A DNA stretch of 64,000 nt, taken from contig JASPKZ010001234.1 in the NCBI GenBank assembly GCA_030220185.1, positions 371,001-435,000 on the forward strand. Reading direction: 5' to 3'. Position 1 is the stretch's first letter. Each line of letters opens with the position of its first letter. The notes beneath the pieces were generated by a model. It was not told the DNA's origin. It worked only from the letters and a program-made list of their open reading frames with translations, and did no database searches. The translations under genes were made by a program, and so were the position numbers. This DNA is from Diploptera punctata. Lineage: Eukaryota > Arthropoda > Insecta > Blattodea > Blaberidae. Shown one piece after another: positions 10,995 through 21,150 of the stretch.

Positions 10995-11345
10995 TCTTTT
11001 AAAAAAATCGTATTGTCGGACCGTCTACAGACAGCGGAGATGAGGCTCCTCAGACAAGAAGAAGAATCTACAAAACTTGATAGAATTAGAAATGAGGATC
11101 TAAGAGAAGGATTAAAACTTCAGCCTTTAGATAAAGTTATGGTTTTATTGGATATAGTTACAATTTATAGATAAAAGTGGAATGATCATATGGATGAGTA
11201 AGGAAAGGTATCCATTGTTAGCAAGAAATGATCAAGTAAGAGGAAAACGTGAAATCGGAAGACCTAGAAATCAGTAGGCTGATGCATTATGAAGTTGGAA
11301 CGGGCAATTGCTTAATCCTTGGGGTGACAATGATGATGATGATGA
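10995..11345 (+). pseudogene. LINE family B 3' end with (ATG)n tail
   Basis: The plus strand encodes RLQTAEMRLLRQEEESTKLD and then RIRNEDLREGLKL. This is the same block (AEM.FLR...G.TR.DRI.NEDIR.EL) found in family B copies at 14.8-15.4 and 46.9-47.4 kb. It decays, then ends in a (TGA)n tail at about 11328-11346. It is 5'-truncated and non-functional. Confidence 0.65.
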
Positions 11346-11599
11346 TTGCCGAACCAACGGATCTGTATCCCCGTAAGATGTTCGAACTGAATCAATTCCT
11401 TTTCTGCCTCGGTAAACCATTTCCGTCCCTGTATTCCTATCTCTCGCCCTTTCTCCCCTCCCACTAGTCACAACTGAGGACCTTCTTGCGGGACAGATTA
11501 TTTGCACTTGCAGTCCAGTGTTGTCAACTCAACATGAATACTGTAGTACGGAGTGGTGAAAGAAATATTACATAATAGGCATATGCTACACAATATTTT
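11346..11599. other. No recognisable feature
   Basis: Short unassigned sequence between a LINE tail and a SINE fragment. Confidence 0.5.
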
Positions 11600-11795
11600 T
11601 TTTTTAATGCTCCAGTGTTTGTCCTCAGACATTTCTGGTGTTCTCTCCTGGCAATGGCGTAATTGTAACCCACTTCTGATGTTGGGGCGCCTGGAAGGCG
11701 GGGTTTACTTTGCCCCGATGATATGATGATGATGATAGTGGTGCGCCAAGATAGCCCCTAACCCTAAGCCTAATCTAAGATGAATATGAATGATG
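11600..11795 (-). mobile_element. SINE family S4, head-less fragment
   Basis: The reverse complement aligns to the body of S4 at 33.78-33.95 kb: the gcgcc..ga...t region, atatcatcggggcaaagtaa and cgccttccaggcgcc. The tRNA-like head is absent. Confidence 0.6.
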
Positions 11796-11810
11796 ATGAT
11801 TGCTGTGTCC

Positions 11811-11966
11811 ATATTATTTCGGGGACCGTTTGGACCTTAAAGTTTTCCTGACATTTGGAAAAACCCCGATAAAAACCTCACCCAGAAAAACTGTCCCGAC
11901 CGGGGATCGAACCCGGGCCCTCTGCGTGGCAAGGCAGCACGCTACTCCGATACCACAGCGGTGGAC
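11811..11966 (-). mobile_element. SINE family S1, head half, minus strand
   Basis: The reverse complement begins GTCCACCGCTGTGGTAT, includes the B box GGTTCGATCCCC, and ends shortly after aaggtccaaacggtcccc. The 3' half of S1 is missing. Confidence 0.8.
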
Positions 11967-12263
11967 AAAAAATAATACAAACCTATAATTTGATTAAGTA
12001 ATTGGCTTGGTAAAGGAAATGTAAAATATTAAAGAATAATAAAAGGATACATGAAACACGATTGTATACTCTTACTATATTGTCTAAGGAAATATTTAGT
12101 GAGTTTTTTCTTCATTGTTTTTGAGTCGGGCAGTCCTTGGTGTACGAGGGGCGGGAAATATAGAGTTGGTTGGCTGAAACAAGGAAGGATGAGGAATAGT
12201 GAGAAGTTCGATGTAAAGGAACAGCTAGAGTTAAATTTTCTCTCGATCGTGTGTTTAAGTCAT
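11967..12263. other. No recognisable feature
   Basis: AT-rich, non-coding. Confidence 0.5.
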
Positions 12264-12511
12264 GATGATAATGAATGAAAGCGAGTAGAAATATAAAGGG
12301 GTGATAAAGTAGACAAAGTGTTATTTAAGAACCGGAGGCAATTTATCTTTCGCCTGACTTCCAATCGAAGCCAACACAACATTTGAAATATTGGAGTTTT
12401 GTGATCTGATTTACGGAGGTTGCATATATAACGTACATAAGCAGTCTTTGTCCGATTGATACACGTGTCGGTTAAGAATAAGTCACAATACTCGAAATGT
12501 GGTATAATCAA
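12264..12511 (-). pseudogene. CR1/Jockey-type LINE C-terminus fragment
   Basis: The minus-strand frame IIPHFEYCDLFL...AYVRYICNLRKSDHKTP...LCWLRLEVRRKINCL matches, residue by residue in spacing, the C-terminal frame of the LINE at 58.93-59.38 kb (IMPHFDYCD...ACIRFIFNLCRYDH...LTWLRLNDRR). It contains only the segment after the reverse transcriptase. No tail is seen on its 3' side. Confidence 0.75.
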
Positions 12512-12807
12512 AGAGAGAGAAAAAAAAAAACACGTTCAATGAAGATGGAAGGAAATTGTTTAAACGTTTTAGGGAATGAAAAGAATATTTTTTTTACAAG
12601 TTTCTCTTCAATGAACCTGCCAATTAAGATTTTGGTTTAAAAAAATGAGTACCTCAGTGTCATACGTGCCATACCTACAATTAAAAAAAATGTTTTCCCT
12701 GTAATTGCACTAGAAATAATCATCTGCCAATAACATTATGGATGAGTTAAAATTCACAAAAATGTAATAGGCAGATGTGGCTCTGACAGAGATATGCAAT
12801 TACAGGA
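12512..12807. other. No recognisable feature
   Basis: AT-rich with a poly-A-like run at about 12519-12532. Confidence 0.5.
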
Positions 12808-13432
12808 ACTATTTAACTCATGCCCCAAATGGGAGTCAATGACCAATCGCGTTTCAATTATTTTTTATTTACAACCAATCACAGTCGTGTTTCGCCTAGA
12901 ATTTACCGACTAACGTTTATCATAATAAAGAAAGCACCTCCTTTTTAACATTCTGAATAGGTCATAGCATTATTTTGCAGTAACTGACTCACTAAGAAAT
13001 ACGGCTACCAGATTGTATATATAGTAATAACATTCCAGAAAAATATAATTATATTTACATCATAGGACATTAGAAATGAATTAATATATAGTTTGATGTG
13101 TTTCATTTTTCCTCCACTAGAGTGCATTGTTACAATATTGCGTTCCTTTGGCAATAAATAATATGCTCTGGTTGCAGTGATGAACAAAAGAAGCAAGTGA
13201 AGCGTACCAATCGTTTCTCATTTGTTTTCAAACATCGCCGTTTACATTAAATATATAAATATTTAAAAATCACTATATTTAAATAATGATGATATGTGAG
13301 TAAACAGCTTAATTTTATTCTTTAAATAGTCCTAACAAATGCCACTCTCGATCTCCAAAATTCTCTAGATAAATTTACTCCTCACTTCGTGAGTCGTGAA
13401 TTTATCGATAATTTTGAAATCATTACTTATGA
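12808..13432 (+). repeat. Interspersed family CP, copy 1 (lacks the 120-nt segment)
   Basis: One of three copies (others 27849-28597 and 41183-41892). All start actatttaactcatgcc, carry two CCAAT motifs, a ggctaccagattgtatat block, a cgccgtttacattaaatat block and, near the end, an inverted repeat around tcctcacttcgtgag. Copy 1 lacks the segment that the other two have after gattgtatata. There is no coding frame. The class is unknown: terminal inverted repeats are not clear, and it may be a promoter-like or LTR-like unit. Confidence 0.7.
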
Positions 13433-14254
13433 AAAGCATTTTTGTTTAAATAGTGGGTTAGGTACCTATGACACCGAGGCACTCAAATATACGCTGAGGT
13501 TTTTCACGAAAGGTTTTTTAAAAGGAATTTCAGTTTGATTTATATTAATTACCGTACATACTTACATAGACCTGTGGGAGAGTAATCCTATAAAACAAGG
13601 GAGGACACAGGTATGAAAAGAAAGAAGACCATTTTAAAGTAAATAAAGAACCTAGTTTTGGTTGAGAAGGTTTTAATCGTGTGACTGACTAGGCGTGATT
13701 CCTGCCATCGAATTTGGCGATGCAGCGTTGAGCCATTGATTAGCTCACGTCTGGAGGCTTCATTAGTCAGGCAATAGTTGTGGTCTTTTCACGTTGATGA
13801 TGCACATTGCCTAAATTGATATTAACATTTAATTGTGCATATTTAATTAGTGTTGTACATTGATACAATTAATTACGATTTAACGGCACTCAATTTAACA
13901 CAGCGCTAAGTACTTTCGTCAGGTAACCTGCGCAGTGGAAAACAGTTCATAACCCAACATTGTTTAAAATTGACCTCTTTACAATTTGTAAATTTTGTTC
14001 GGATTATTCTTTCTACTCTACAGAGAGAGGGATCTCTAACTTCAAATTATTACTAACTAACTCAGTGGGACTACTAAACCCAAGGTTCGTGGCCGCGCGG
14101 ACATATGCACTACATATGGATGTTGTTTTGCATCAATCGGCTAAGCGCCTTTTTTAAATTCATATTTTATGCCATCTGTTGTACTGGCGCATCAAGTAAG
14201 TCTACGCACACTATTAGCGCCAAATCTTTAAATATAGCCTTATTATTAAAGAAT
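13433..14254. other. No recognisable feature
   Basis: Non-coding, no match to other repeats in the window. Confidence 0.5.
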
Positions 14255-15433
14255 AGTATATTACGATGCAAGGTTGGACAGTGGTATTTACAGAATCGAG
14301 GAAAATGTTTAAAGACCGAGCGAGGTTTTTAATTTCCGAGGTTCTGTAAAACAATTCACAAACGTGCGTTGTACATTATTTTTTTGCGCGATGGTGTTTT
14401 CAAAATAATAAATAGTAGTAAAATAATATCTTTGTTGGAAATATGTGCGTTCATTATAAACAATTGAGTAACGTTAACATCGTGGACATTGTTTATTAGT
14501 TGAAACTACAAGAGGCCGTGAGATCATTATTATTGATAAAATGGATCGCAAGTACGTATTTATTGTTTAAATTGTTTCAAATAAAGTTCAGTTTATTTAA
14601 AATTCAGTTATTTGTTTCATATAATGTATATTAACACTACCTTTTGGATATTTTTTGTATATACATTGTACATAGTATACATAGAGGGCAGTGGTTTTAC
14701 TTCCCGCACGTGAGTGTAAATGTAATATTACTGTATAGTTATTTAGGTTGGCAATCCCGAAATTAGGAAGTTAAACTTTCAACAAACATATACAATCAGA
14801 AATCGTAATTGACAACAAACCTCTGGAACAAGTTAACACATTTTAATTATTTGGGTTGTAATTTTACTATAAACACAAAAACTGAAAGAGACATACATAT
14901 GAAACTGTCGAAATTTCAAATGATATGCGGAACTATACATAAAACATTAAATAATAAAACAAGAAGAGGTATTAGATTGAAGTTTTATAAAACATTGGCA
15001 GTTCCTGCATTACTTTATGGGAGCGAAACTTGGGTAATGACAAAAAAATTGCAAAGTAGAATACAAAGCGCAGAAATGAACTTCCTCAGAAGAACAAAAG
15101 GCTGCACAAGAATGGATCGGATAAAGAATGAAGATATAAGAACAGAGTTAAATATATATGTATTGAATGAGAAAATCAGAGAATATATAGAGAAATGGTT
15201 TACACATGCGGAATGAATGAATGTAACAAGATTACCAAGAGCAGCATTCAACCACAAGCCAAGAGGTTCAAGGAATATAGGAAGGCCAGTGAAAAGATGG
15301 ACAGAACAACTGTGAGGCGGAACAGGCAATTTTTGCCTACCCCGTGAAGTAAAGAAGAAGAAGAAGAACTTTCAATCATGGTCGCCATTGCTGTAAGTAC
15401 GACAAAACGCACTATCGCGCAAAAAAAAATACC
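14255..15433 (+). repeat. Interspersed family M1, copy A, split by a LINE
   Basis: M1 is a family of about 590 bp with four copies (22073, 50651 minus, 51787). It starts tagtatattacgatgc and ends gcactatcgcgcaaaaa. An internal ttttttgcgcgatggtg mirrors the 3' end (gcgcgatagtgcg in reverse), forming a subterminal inverted repeat. Copy A is interrupted at 14783-15366 by a LINE B 3' end. The broken parts join exactly when the insertion and its 9-bp duplication are removed. No transposase is encoded, so it is most likely a non-autonomous element. Confidence 0.75.
14783..15366 (+). pseudogene. LINE family B 3' end inserted in M1, with 9-bp target duplication
   Basis: The frame at 14809-15216 reads HFNYLGCNFTINTKTERDI, then KFQMICGTIHKTL, LKFYKTLAVPALLYGSETW, and AEMNFLRRTKGCTRMDRIK. 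This is the domain after the palm of RTE-like endonuclease/reverse transcriptases. Decayed sequence continues to NIGRPVKRWTEQL and a stop, then gtgaagtaaa and a (GAA)n tail. The flanks are aactttcaa at 14774-14782 and 15367-15375, a clean target-site duplication. It is a 5'-truncated product of target-primed integration and carries no catalytic motif. Confidence 0.85.
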
Positions 15434-15739
15434 AACACCATCAGTCCTATCAGAGATTCCATGTTTTGCAACAAACGGCTATGAAACCTGATCTTTATAA
15501 ATGCTAATCTAAATTTTGCATCATGCAGCTAAGCGCCAAAAGTTCCCGCTCTTAGATGGTTGTTGCATAACTGTTAAACAAGGGAAATAACTTGCAATAT
15601 CCAATATTGTTAGTTTGACACTGCAATAAATAATGAAGATTAACTTAAACTTCATATTTCTCGACACTTCCATAATGTCGCATAACCGGTTGATGGATAA
15701 CGCCCGTCCATATATTCCTATACAATTTAATTGATTTCC
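15434..15739. other. No recognisable feature
   Basis: Unassigned non-coding sequence. Confidence 0.5.
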
Positions 15740-16015
15740 AGTATTTGTCTGTATAATTTCCTCCTTCTAATCATGATTAATATTATTCTCCCACCTCTTT
15801 CATTCCCCAAACGTGCCACATGTCCTGCACATCGCATTCTATGATACTTATCTGTTCTTATTTTGTGTGATTTTCGAGATACGTAATCTAGCTCACTCTT
15901 ATGTAGTTTCCTGACTGCCCATCTCTCCTTGTGCAAATTTTTTTTTTGAAAAATCTTAATTTTCTTTCCTATCTTGAAGTAAGATACCATATTTCGCATC
16001 TGTATAACTTATAAA
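15740..16015 (-). pseudogene. RTE-type LINE (family A) tail fragment
   Basis: The minus strand shows RKLHKSELDYVSRK and MRCAGHVARLGNERGG, matching the family A tail (KLH.SEL..., RWAGHVARMGNERG) in order but heavily diverged. Confidence 0.55.
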
Positions 16016-16051
16016 ATAACCATTTCATGTATATTTTTAGTTTAACATTTT

Positions 16052-16378
16052 TGACCAGCCTTATGCGCTAGTAGTCAGCGTTTCTGACTATAGTTCATGA
16101 GGTCCCGATTCGATTCCAGGTCATAACAGGGATTTTTCCTTAAATAAATTATTCTTGTGTTTACTCGTGGTATGGAATTTAGGTTAAATTTAGGTTAAGG
16201 ACTCTTCTGGCGCTTCATTATAATTTATCACCCATAATATCATTGGGATAACGTACGCCTTCCAGGTGCCACAACCTAAGAAATGAATTACAATTCCGCC
16301 AGTGTGCGAGGGCAGAAAACCAGAAATGGCATAAAAGACACTCTGGTGGCATTGGACAAAACAAATTAACATTTTTTT
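16052..16378 (+). mobile_element. SINE family S4, full-length-like
   Basis: The head gaccagccttatgcgctag and a weakened B box (gattcgattcc) are followed by ggaatttaggtt, ctcttctggcgcttcatta, cgccttccaggtgcc and gtggcatt. The order is the same as at 33.68-33.99 kb, which makes it a second copy of one tRNA-derived family. Confidence 0.7.
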
Positions 16379-16486
16379 CATAGAAGTGTAGATAACGAAA
16401 GAGTCTCTGTAATTAATTTTAAAAAATAACGCAGATGAGGTTATTGTTAAATATTTAAAATAATAAAAGTTGTACCTGTTGTGATA

Positions 16487-16622
16487 GTCGTCCTCAAAAA
16501 ATTAAATATGTTAAAAATAATCAGCTTGGCCTTTCGGAACTAATTCCATTTTCAAAGCTGTTCTGTTTGGTACAAGGCCTAGATGATTATTTTAAACAAT
16601 TTTAATTTGTTGACGACGACTG
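16487..16622. repeat. Palindrome resembling PLE 3' ends
   Basis: Inverted repeat: agtcgtcctcaaaaaattaa...cttggcctttcgg on the left pairs with caaggcctaga...ttaatttgttgacgacgact on the right. On the minus strand it holds GGAATTAGTTCCGAAAGGCC, the same layout as the PLE 3' end at 726-742 and as 57.08-57.10 kb. Confidence 0.55.
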
Positions 16623-17044
16623 CCAACCCAGGTGCAACTTTTGTTTTAAGTATTAAGACTGTTTTAATGATTATTTGTTTAAAATGGACAAGGGTGATGC
16701 AAAATTAGATGAGGTAAACGGGAAATTGAATTGTCTACAATTGTTTATTTGGTCTAACCCATCGAGACACAATGAGCGCATCCAATCCTGTTATAAACAC
16801 TGTGTCACGTTATTTTTATCTTTTCGGTGCGAGGCAGACGGGAAGGTAACTCGCCCCAAGCAAAAACCTACCTGCGTAATTGCATTTACAGTGACCGTCC
16901 GCCTCTTCTGAAACAGTTAATATAATAATTGCACTTTTAGACGCATTCAATTCGGAGCAGCAGCACATAAATTATTGTAGTTAATTAAATCTTAACAAGT
17001 TGGCTCAGACATTATATAGTATAATTATTGATCTTCTAAAAGAA
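16623..17044. other. No recognisable feature
   Basis: Includes a 78-residue open frame (16675-16911) with no recognisable motif. I do not call it a gene. Confidence 0.5.
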
Positions 17045-17460
17045 ATCATAACGTAACTAACTCACTGGCTCTATCGAACCCGTAGGTTCATGGCCGAGTA
17101 GACATACGATCTCTATACATTCCTATCATGAGCTAATGTCATCCAATCATCCCCTGTATAATCGCATTCCCTCAAATCATGAATATTGTTATTCTCCCAC
17201 CTTATTCTTGGTCTACCAACTGGGTGTTTACCCTCTGGTTTTCCTACAAGAAGCTTCAATTTACCTCTTTCATTTGCCATACGTGCCACATGTCCTGCCC
17301 ATCGCAGTCTACGAGACTTAACTGGTCTTATATACATCATGTAGCTCACTCTTATGTAGTTTTCTCCATTCACCTGTCTGTTCATTCCTTTTTGACTCAA
17401 AAAAAGCCTTTACAGCATTATTCTCAAATACTCGTAATCTTCTTTTCTCAATTTCATAAC
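17045..17460 (-). pseudogene. RTE-type LINE (family A) 3' end, minus strand
   Basis: The minus-strand frame carries MNRQVNGENYIRVSY, PVKSRRLRWAGHVARMANER, KLLVGKPEGKHPVGRPRIRW and YTGDDWMTLAHDR. It ends before the conserved tgaacctacgggttcgatag 3' terminus (17070-17095 reversed). This is one of the better-preserved family A tails here. No reverse transcriptase is included. Confidence 0.8.
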
Positions 17461-17514
17461 GTAATATCTTACAATTACAGAATTAATTATAGATTTGTAT
17501 TTTTCTTCAGAAGG

Positions 17515-17830
17515 GTCCAGGTTCAAATCATGAAACTTACTAGTAATTGCTATACTCGCCTCGGTTCAAAGGTTTACGGATTCAAATTCATGTCGGATGA
17601 TGAATTTTTAAGGCATAAAATACTTCAGTAGATTTTCAGGATCGTAAAAGAACCGCAAGCCTGAATAAAAAAGCCTCTATGCAAAATGTAATGTACCTTC
17701 ACCCATCCAAATAATACCTTAGGTGCCTACTAGATGTCTCATTGAGGTAATGTGCTAACCACATATCACTCATTGACATCAGTAGGCATATAAACATAAC
17801 TAAAATAGATTGGTTAAGAAACTCCCACCG
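17515..17830 (+). mobile_element. SINE family S2, diverged
   Basis: It contains the S2 body in order: gattttcaggatcgtaaaag, ccgcaagcctgaataaaa, aataataccttaggtgcct and agatgtctcattgaggt. The tRNA-like head is poorly preserved. Confidence 0.65.
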
Positions 17831-17939
17831 GGAACATCTATATCCCACGCGAGATGTATGGGGTATAATTGAATCGTATGCCTTTTTGTAGTGTACAATA
17901 TAGTTGATGTGCAGTGCCATTACATTCTCACATGTTTTC

Positions 17940-18315
17940 TAAAATATGTCTTATACTAAAATCCTTATCTATTTTACTCATGTTTCTTCTATATCCACAT
18001 TTATGATCACCTATTACGTCATCAGTATTAGGGAGTAAGTCTGAATACTAATATATTTGTTAGAATTTTATACAAACTTTAACGTAACGAGTTCTCCCTG
18101 GTAGTTGTTGGAAACAGTTTTATTTCCTTCCTTAGAGATCGGTACGATAATCTATTCTTTCCATTCTTTTAGAAGATCCTCGTTTTCCCAAATAATACTA
18201 ATCAACCGACGTATCTTATCCATCATTTTTTCTCCCCTTGATTATATCAGTTCTGCCAAGATTAAAATTGTTGCTTTGTAACTTATTTTTACAAAGTCTT
18301 CATTATTTTTTCTTC
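17940..18315 (-). pseudogene. RTE-type LINE reverse transcriptase fragment, minus strand
   Basis: The minus strand encodes, with stops and shifts, GEKMMDKIRRLISIIWENED, then WKE*IIVPISKEGNK, and NNYQGELV. These align with GEKLMDKIRSLLSMIWEKEA...WKESIIVPINKNGDK...NNYRGIS in the RTE copy at 63.1-63.25 kb. It is a fragment of the region before the palm. No YADD is present. Confidence 0.7.
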
Positions 18316-18676
18316 ATTTGTTTTTTGCAAGCAAAATTATCAAGAGGATGCATGTCGCTAACACTAAGGTGTCTGAGTTACGTAGTAACAATATGAAGTA
18401 ATATGAAACATTCCAAGAGTTATATTACATGCAAGAATGAAGGAAGGAAGAAGCAGAGCATGACCAAGGAGAATATGAATAGACGACGATGTTAAATGTG
18501 AGGCCTACTCCTTAATTTATGATGACAATATAGTAAAATATTAGTAAGATCTGTATCAACTAGTGAGATATTAATCAGCATGTGACGCGATCGTTTGTTT
18601 ACAGAGTTCCCAGATCAGAGGATCGTAAGTTCATATGTAGGAGTTTTGTTGTATGTAACGAAGTCGTGCAGTAATA
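18316..18676. other. No recognisable feature
   Basis: Non-coding AT-rich sequence up to the TA that flanks the mariner-like element. Confidence 0.5.
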
Positions 18677-19232
18677 CAGTGCTATTCAGAAAGAAGGAAC
18701 AAAATTCAAACATTTATTTATTCCAAACTTCAAAAAATAAAAACACAATTCCAACGTTCCTGGAAAGAGAAAAGTTCAAATTTCACTATTATTGCATTCA
18801 ATATGAACACCATGTGTTACACGACAAATATCAAAACAGTGGCTCATTTCTAGTCACACACGAATCAGCTGGTCTCTAGTTATCGAATTCACGGCTTAAA
18901 CAATTCCGCAGATTTTCAAGAGTGTCAGGCATAAGGGGGATATAAACACGATCTTTTACGTAACCCCACATATAAAAATCACACGGGGTTAGATCTGGTG
19001 ACCTGGGAGGCCACCGGTAATGAAGTTGTTCTTCTGTTCCTTCTCTTTCAATCCAACGTCCTTTTGTGTCGCCATTTTAATACAATCAACATGACAATCT
19101 ACAGCGCCAATGCGGCCGTGATAGAAAACTTCAAACTTTTCTCTTTCCAGGAGCGTTGGAATTGTTTCTGTTTTTTTGTAGTTTGGAAGAAATAAATGTT
19201 TGAAGTCTGTTCCTTCTTTCTAAATAGCCCAT
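18677..19232 (-). mobile_element. mariner-like deletion derivative with 98-bp inverted repeats
   Basis: Terminal inverted repeats of about 98 bp (left about 18680-18777, right about 19134-19231) share gaaagaaggaac, caaacatttattt, caattccaacg and ctggaaagagaaaagtt. TA lies at both edges. The interior retains a piece of transposase on the minus strand, WPPRSPDLTPCDFYMWGYV (about 18960-19015), holding the last catalytic Asp of a mariner-type D..D triad. At about 556 bp most of the transposase is deleted, so it could only move with help from an autonomous relative. Confidence 0.8.
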
Positions 19233-19234
19233 TA

Positions 19235-19459
19235 TTTAGATATCATATTTGGAGGGGGTTCAGTGATACAAATTATTTAAGTATGGTTAATGCAAACAGC
19301 TGAATCATTAAATAAATTTTGCAAGGCAGACACGTAAAGATAGAGGTAGAAATGTGAAAGTACGGAAGAGTTGTATAGTTACCATTGTTAAGGAAGAAAA
19401 TTGGGGATATACAATATATATTTTTTTTTTCTCTCATACATAAAATGACGAAACATCCC
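19235..19459. other. No recognisable feature
   Basis: Short non-coding stretch. Confidence 0.5.
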
Positions 19460-19826
19460 AATGTTGGACCATAACTTCTCCTTTGTTAGGAGTTACTTGT
19501 CTAATTTAATTACGCTTATTTTCCTACAGATATCATGAATGGTAATGTTGTAAACGATCCGACACAATGAAGCGTCTAGTAGCAACTAAGGTATTAGAGG
19601 GTATTGGAGATCGATCAATTTTGCTTAGAGGCCTCTTTATTCAAGCTTAAGGTTTTTTATGAGTCTGAATATCTTCAGACTCGGGAGTCACGGCTTGAAG
19701 TCCCTCTCGGAGGAATTGCTGCTTGAACTTTTTCATTCTAAAAATCCATCGACCCCGGCCAGGTTTGAATTCGCGATCCTCGGAACCAGAGGCAAGGAAC
19801 ATAACCACTATCCACCGCGGCCTACA
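19460..19826 (-). mobile_element. SINE family S2, near full length, minus strand
   Basis: The reverse complement starts gtggttatgttccttgcctc, carries the tRNA-like head with a B-box-like gcgaattcaaacctgg, then cctccgagagggactt, agactcataaaaaaccttaa, the gcttgaataaagaggcctc block, and ends near ctaacaaaggagaagttatg. It is the best copy for defining the length (about 365 bp). Confidence 0.8.
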
Positions 19827-19830
19827 TACA

Positions 19831-19834
19831 TACA

Positions 19835-19867
<33 letters not shown>

Positions 19868-20066
19868 ACGCGCACACAGACAGAGACACACGCGCAAATT
19901 CACGCAGATACTCGCAAGCAGACACACAGACATACGCACACGCACGCACACACAGACACACGCACACACAGAAACGCGCGCACACAGACACGCATAGACA
20001 CACAGATACAATAACATACACACACAGACAGAGACTTAGACAAACAGACACACACACTCGCACACA
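19831..20066. repeat. Degenerate (CA)n tract
   Basis: About 235 bp of CA-rich sequence with G and T interruptions. It yields long open frames of His/Thr or Cys/Val on both strands, which are low-complexity artefacts. Confidence 0.95.
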
Positions 20067-20079
20067 TGTAGTTCTTCTG

Positions 20080-20684
20080 TACGTGTGTTTGTAACTGAAC
20101 TCGTCCTAAACGACTGGATCGATTTTGATAAAAATGTTTGTGTGTGGCTCATTGGGGCCGTCGATTGTTTAGATTTACAATTGGACCCTGTAAAGTCTTT
20201 AGGTGTAGGAGTTCACCTGAAGTAAAAATATAAAAATAGCTCTAGCTGTCACATTTTTCAATATTTCACAACGAAACTCAGTATATCATATCCAAAAATG
20301 AGCGAAATCCGTTAATTAGAAGTGAAACCTGAAATTAAAAACTGCCCAAACGACTGTACCGATTTTAATGAAATTTATTTGTGTGTGTTTGAGTGGACCT
20401 CTGGATGGTTTAGATTCACAATTGGTTTCGGTAGACGGCGCTGCGATCGTGTTATAGGACTTTTTATGTCAGGTGTGTAGTCATCTGCATTATCGACATA
20501 TTCCGCGCGATAACAATGTGTCGGCATCATGCGTGCTTAAGAGATGGAAGTGAGGAGTTTTCCTGCGAACTTATTTAATACGTCTTAACTAGTGAATTTT
20601 GTGGTAAAAAGTACTTTACATTTTTATTGTGCGGCCATTACACGAGAATTGAACGTACGGGTAGGAAAATGTCTGCCGGGTCCG

Positions 20685-20688
<4 letters not shown>
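20080..20688 (+). mobile_element. Helitron-like copy, plus strand
   Basis: It begins with the characteristic 5' region (acgtgtgtttgtaactgaac, cgactggatcgattttgat), continues with tcacctgaagtaaaa, tagctctagctgtcac and aacctgaaattaaaa, and ends gccgggtccgctag followed by T. No Rep/helicase frame is present. It lies between a CA tract and a GT tract. Confidence 0.6.
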
Positions 20689-20720
<32 letters not shown>

Positions 20721-20745
20721 TATATATATATATTTATATATATAA
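20689..20745. repeat. (GT)n then (TA)n microsatellites
   Basis: (GT)n at about 20689-20719 and interrupted (TA)n at about 20722-20742, directly before the S7 unit. Confidence 0.95.
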
Positions 20746-20762
20746 GTGTTTGAATTGGATTC

Positions 20763-20832
20763 GCCTGGTAGTGTAATGGATATCACGCTGGGGTACAGAC
20801 TCAGAGATCCGGGTTCGAATCCCGTCCAGGCA
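20763..20832 (+). tRNA. tRNA-like unit (S7), Arg-like, anticodon loop GTACAGA
   Basis: It folds as a cloverleaf: acceptor GCCTGG/CCAGGC, A box TAGTGTAATGG, a 5-bp anticodon stem on a 7-base loop with T in the U33 place and ACA in the anticodon place, and B box GGGTTCGAATCCC. A TTTTT run follows within about 10 bases and could terminate Pol III. The first acceptor pair is a mismatch under standard numbering, and ACA is not a normal anticodon. I therefore treat it as tRNA-derived, not as a proven decoding tRNA. In this copy the anticodon stem reads CTGGG rather than CTGAG. Confidence 0.5.
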
Positions 20833-21060
20833 TTTATTTTTCTTATCATACCATATTAAGCTTGCATTGCTCAATGTTAAAGATTTAATTATAACATCGA
20901 TAAAGCGTCACTGCTATAAAGTAAAATAAATATTCTCTTTAATTTGCTTACTTGATATAGTCAGCTACTAGATGGCAGTGAAGACAGTGTTCTCGCGACA
21001 TCTAGTAATAATGGAGAGTATAATACATATATAAGAAAAATAAGTGTTTGAATTGGATTC

Positions 21061-21130
21061 GCCTGGTAGTGTAATGGATATCACGCTGGGGTACAGACTC
21101 AGAGATCCGGGTTCGAATCCCGTCCAGGCA
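21061..21130 (+). tRNA. tRNA-like unit (S7), second of locus A
   Basis: Identical to the unit at 20763-20832 as far as I can read, including the ctgggg variant, the B box and the trailing T run. It is directly followed by (TA)n and (AC)n. Confidence 0.5.
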
Positions 21131-21150
21131 TTTATTTTTCTTATCATACC

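Noticed and set aside
17179..17631. 150-codon plus-strand frame
   Set aside because: Antisense to the RTE 3' end at 17.05-17.46 kb and then into SINE S2; no independent motif.
19647..20094. Several long open frames (up to 138 codons) across the CA tract
   Set aside because: Composition is His/Thr or Cys/Val repeats from (CA)n in several frames on both strands; low-complexity artefact.
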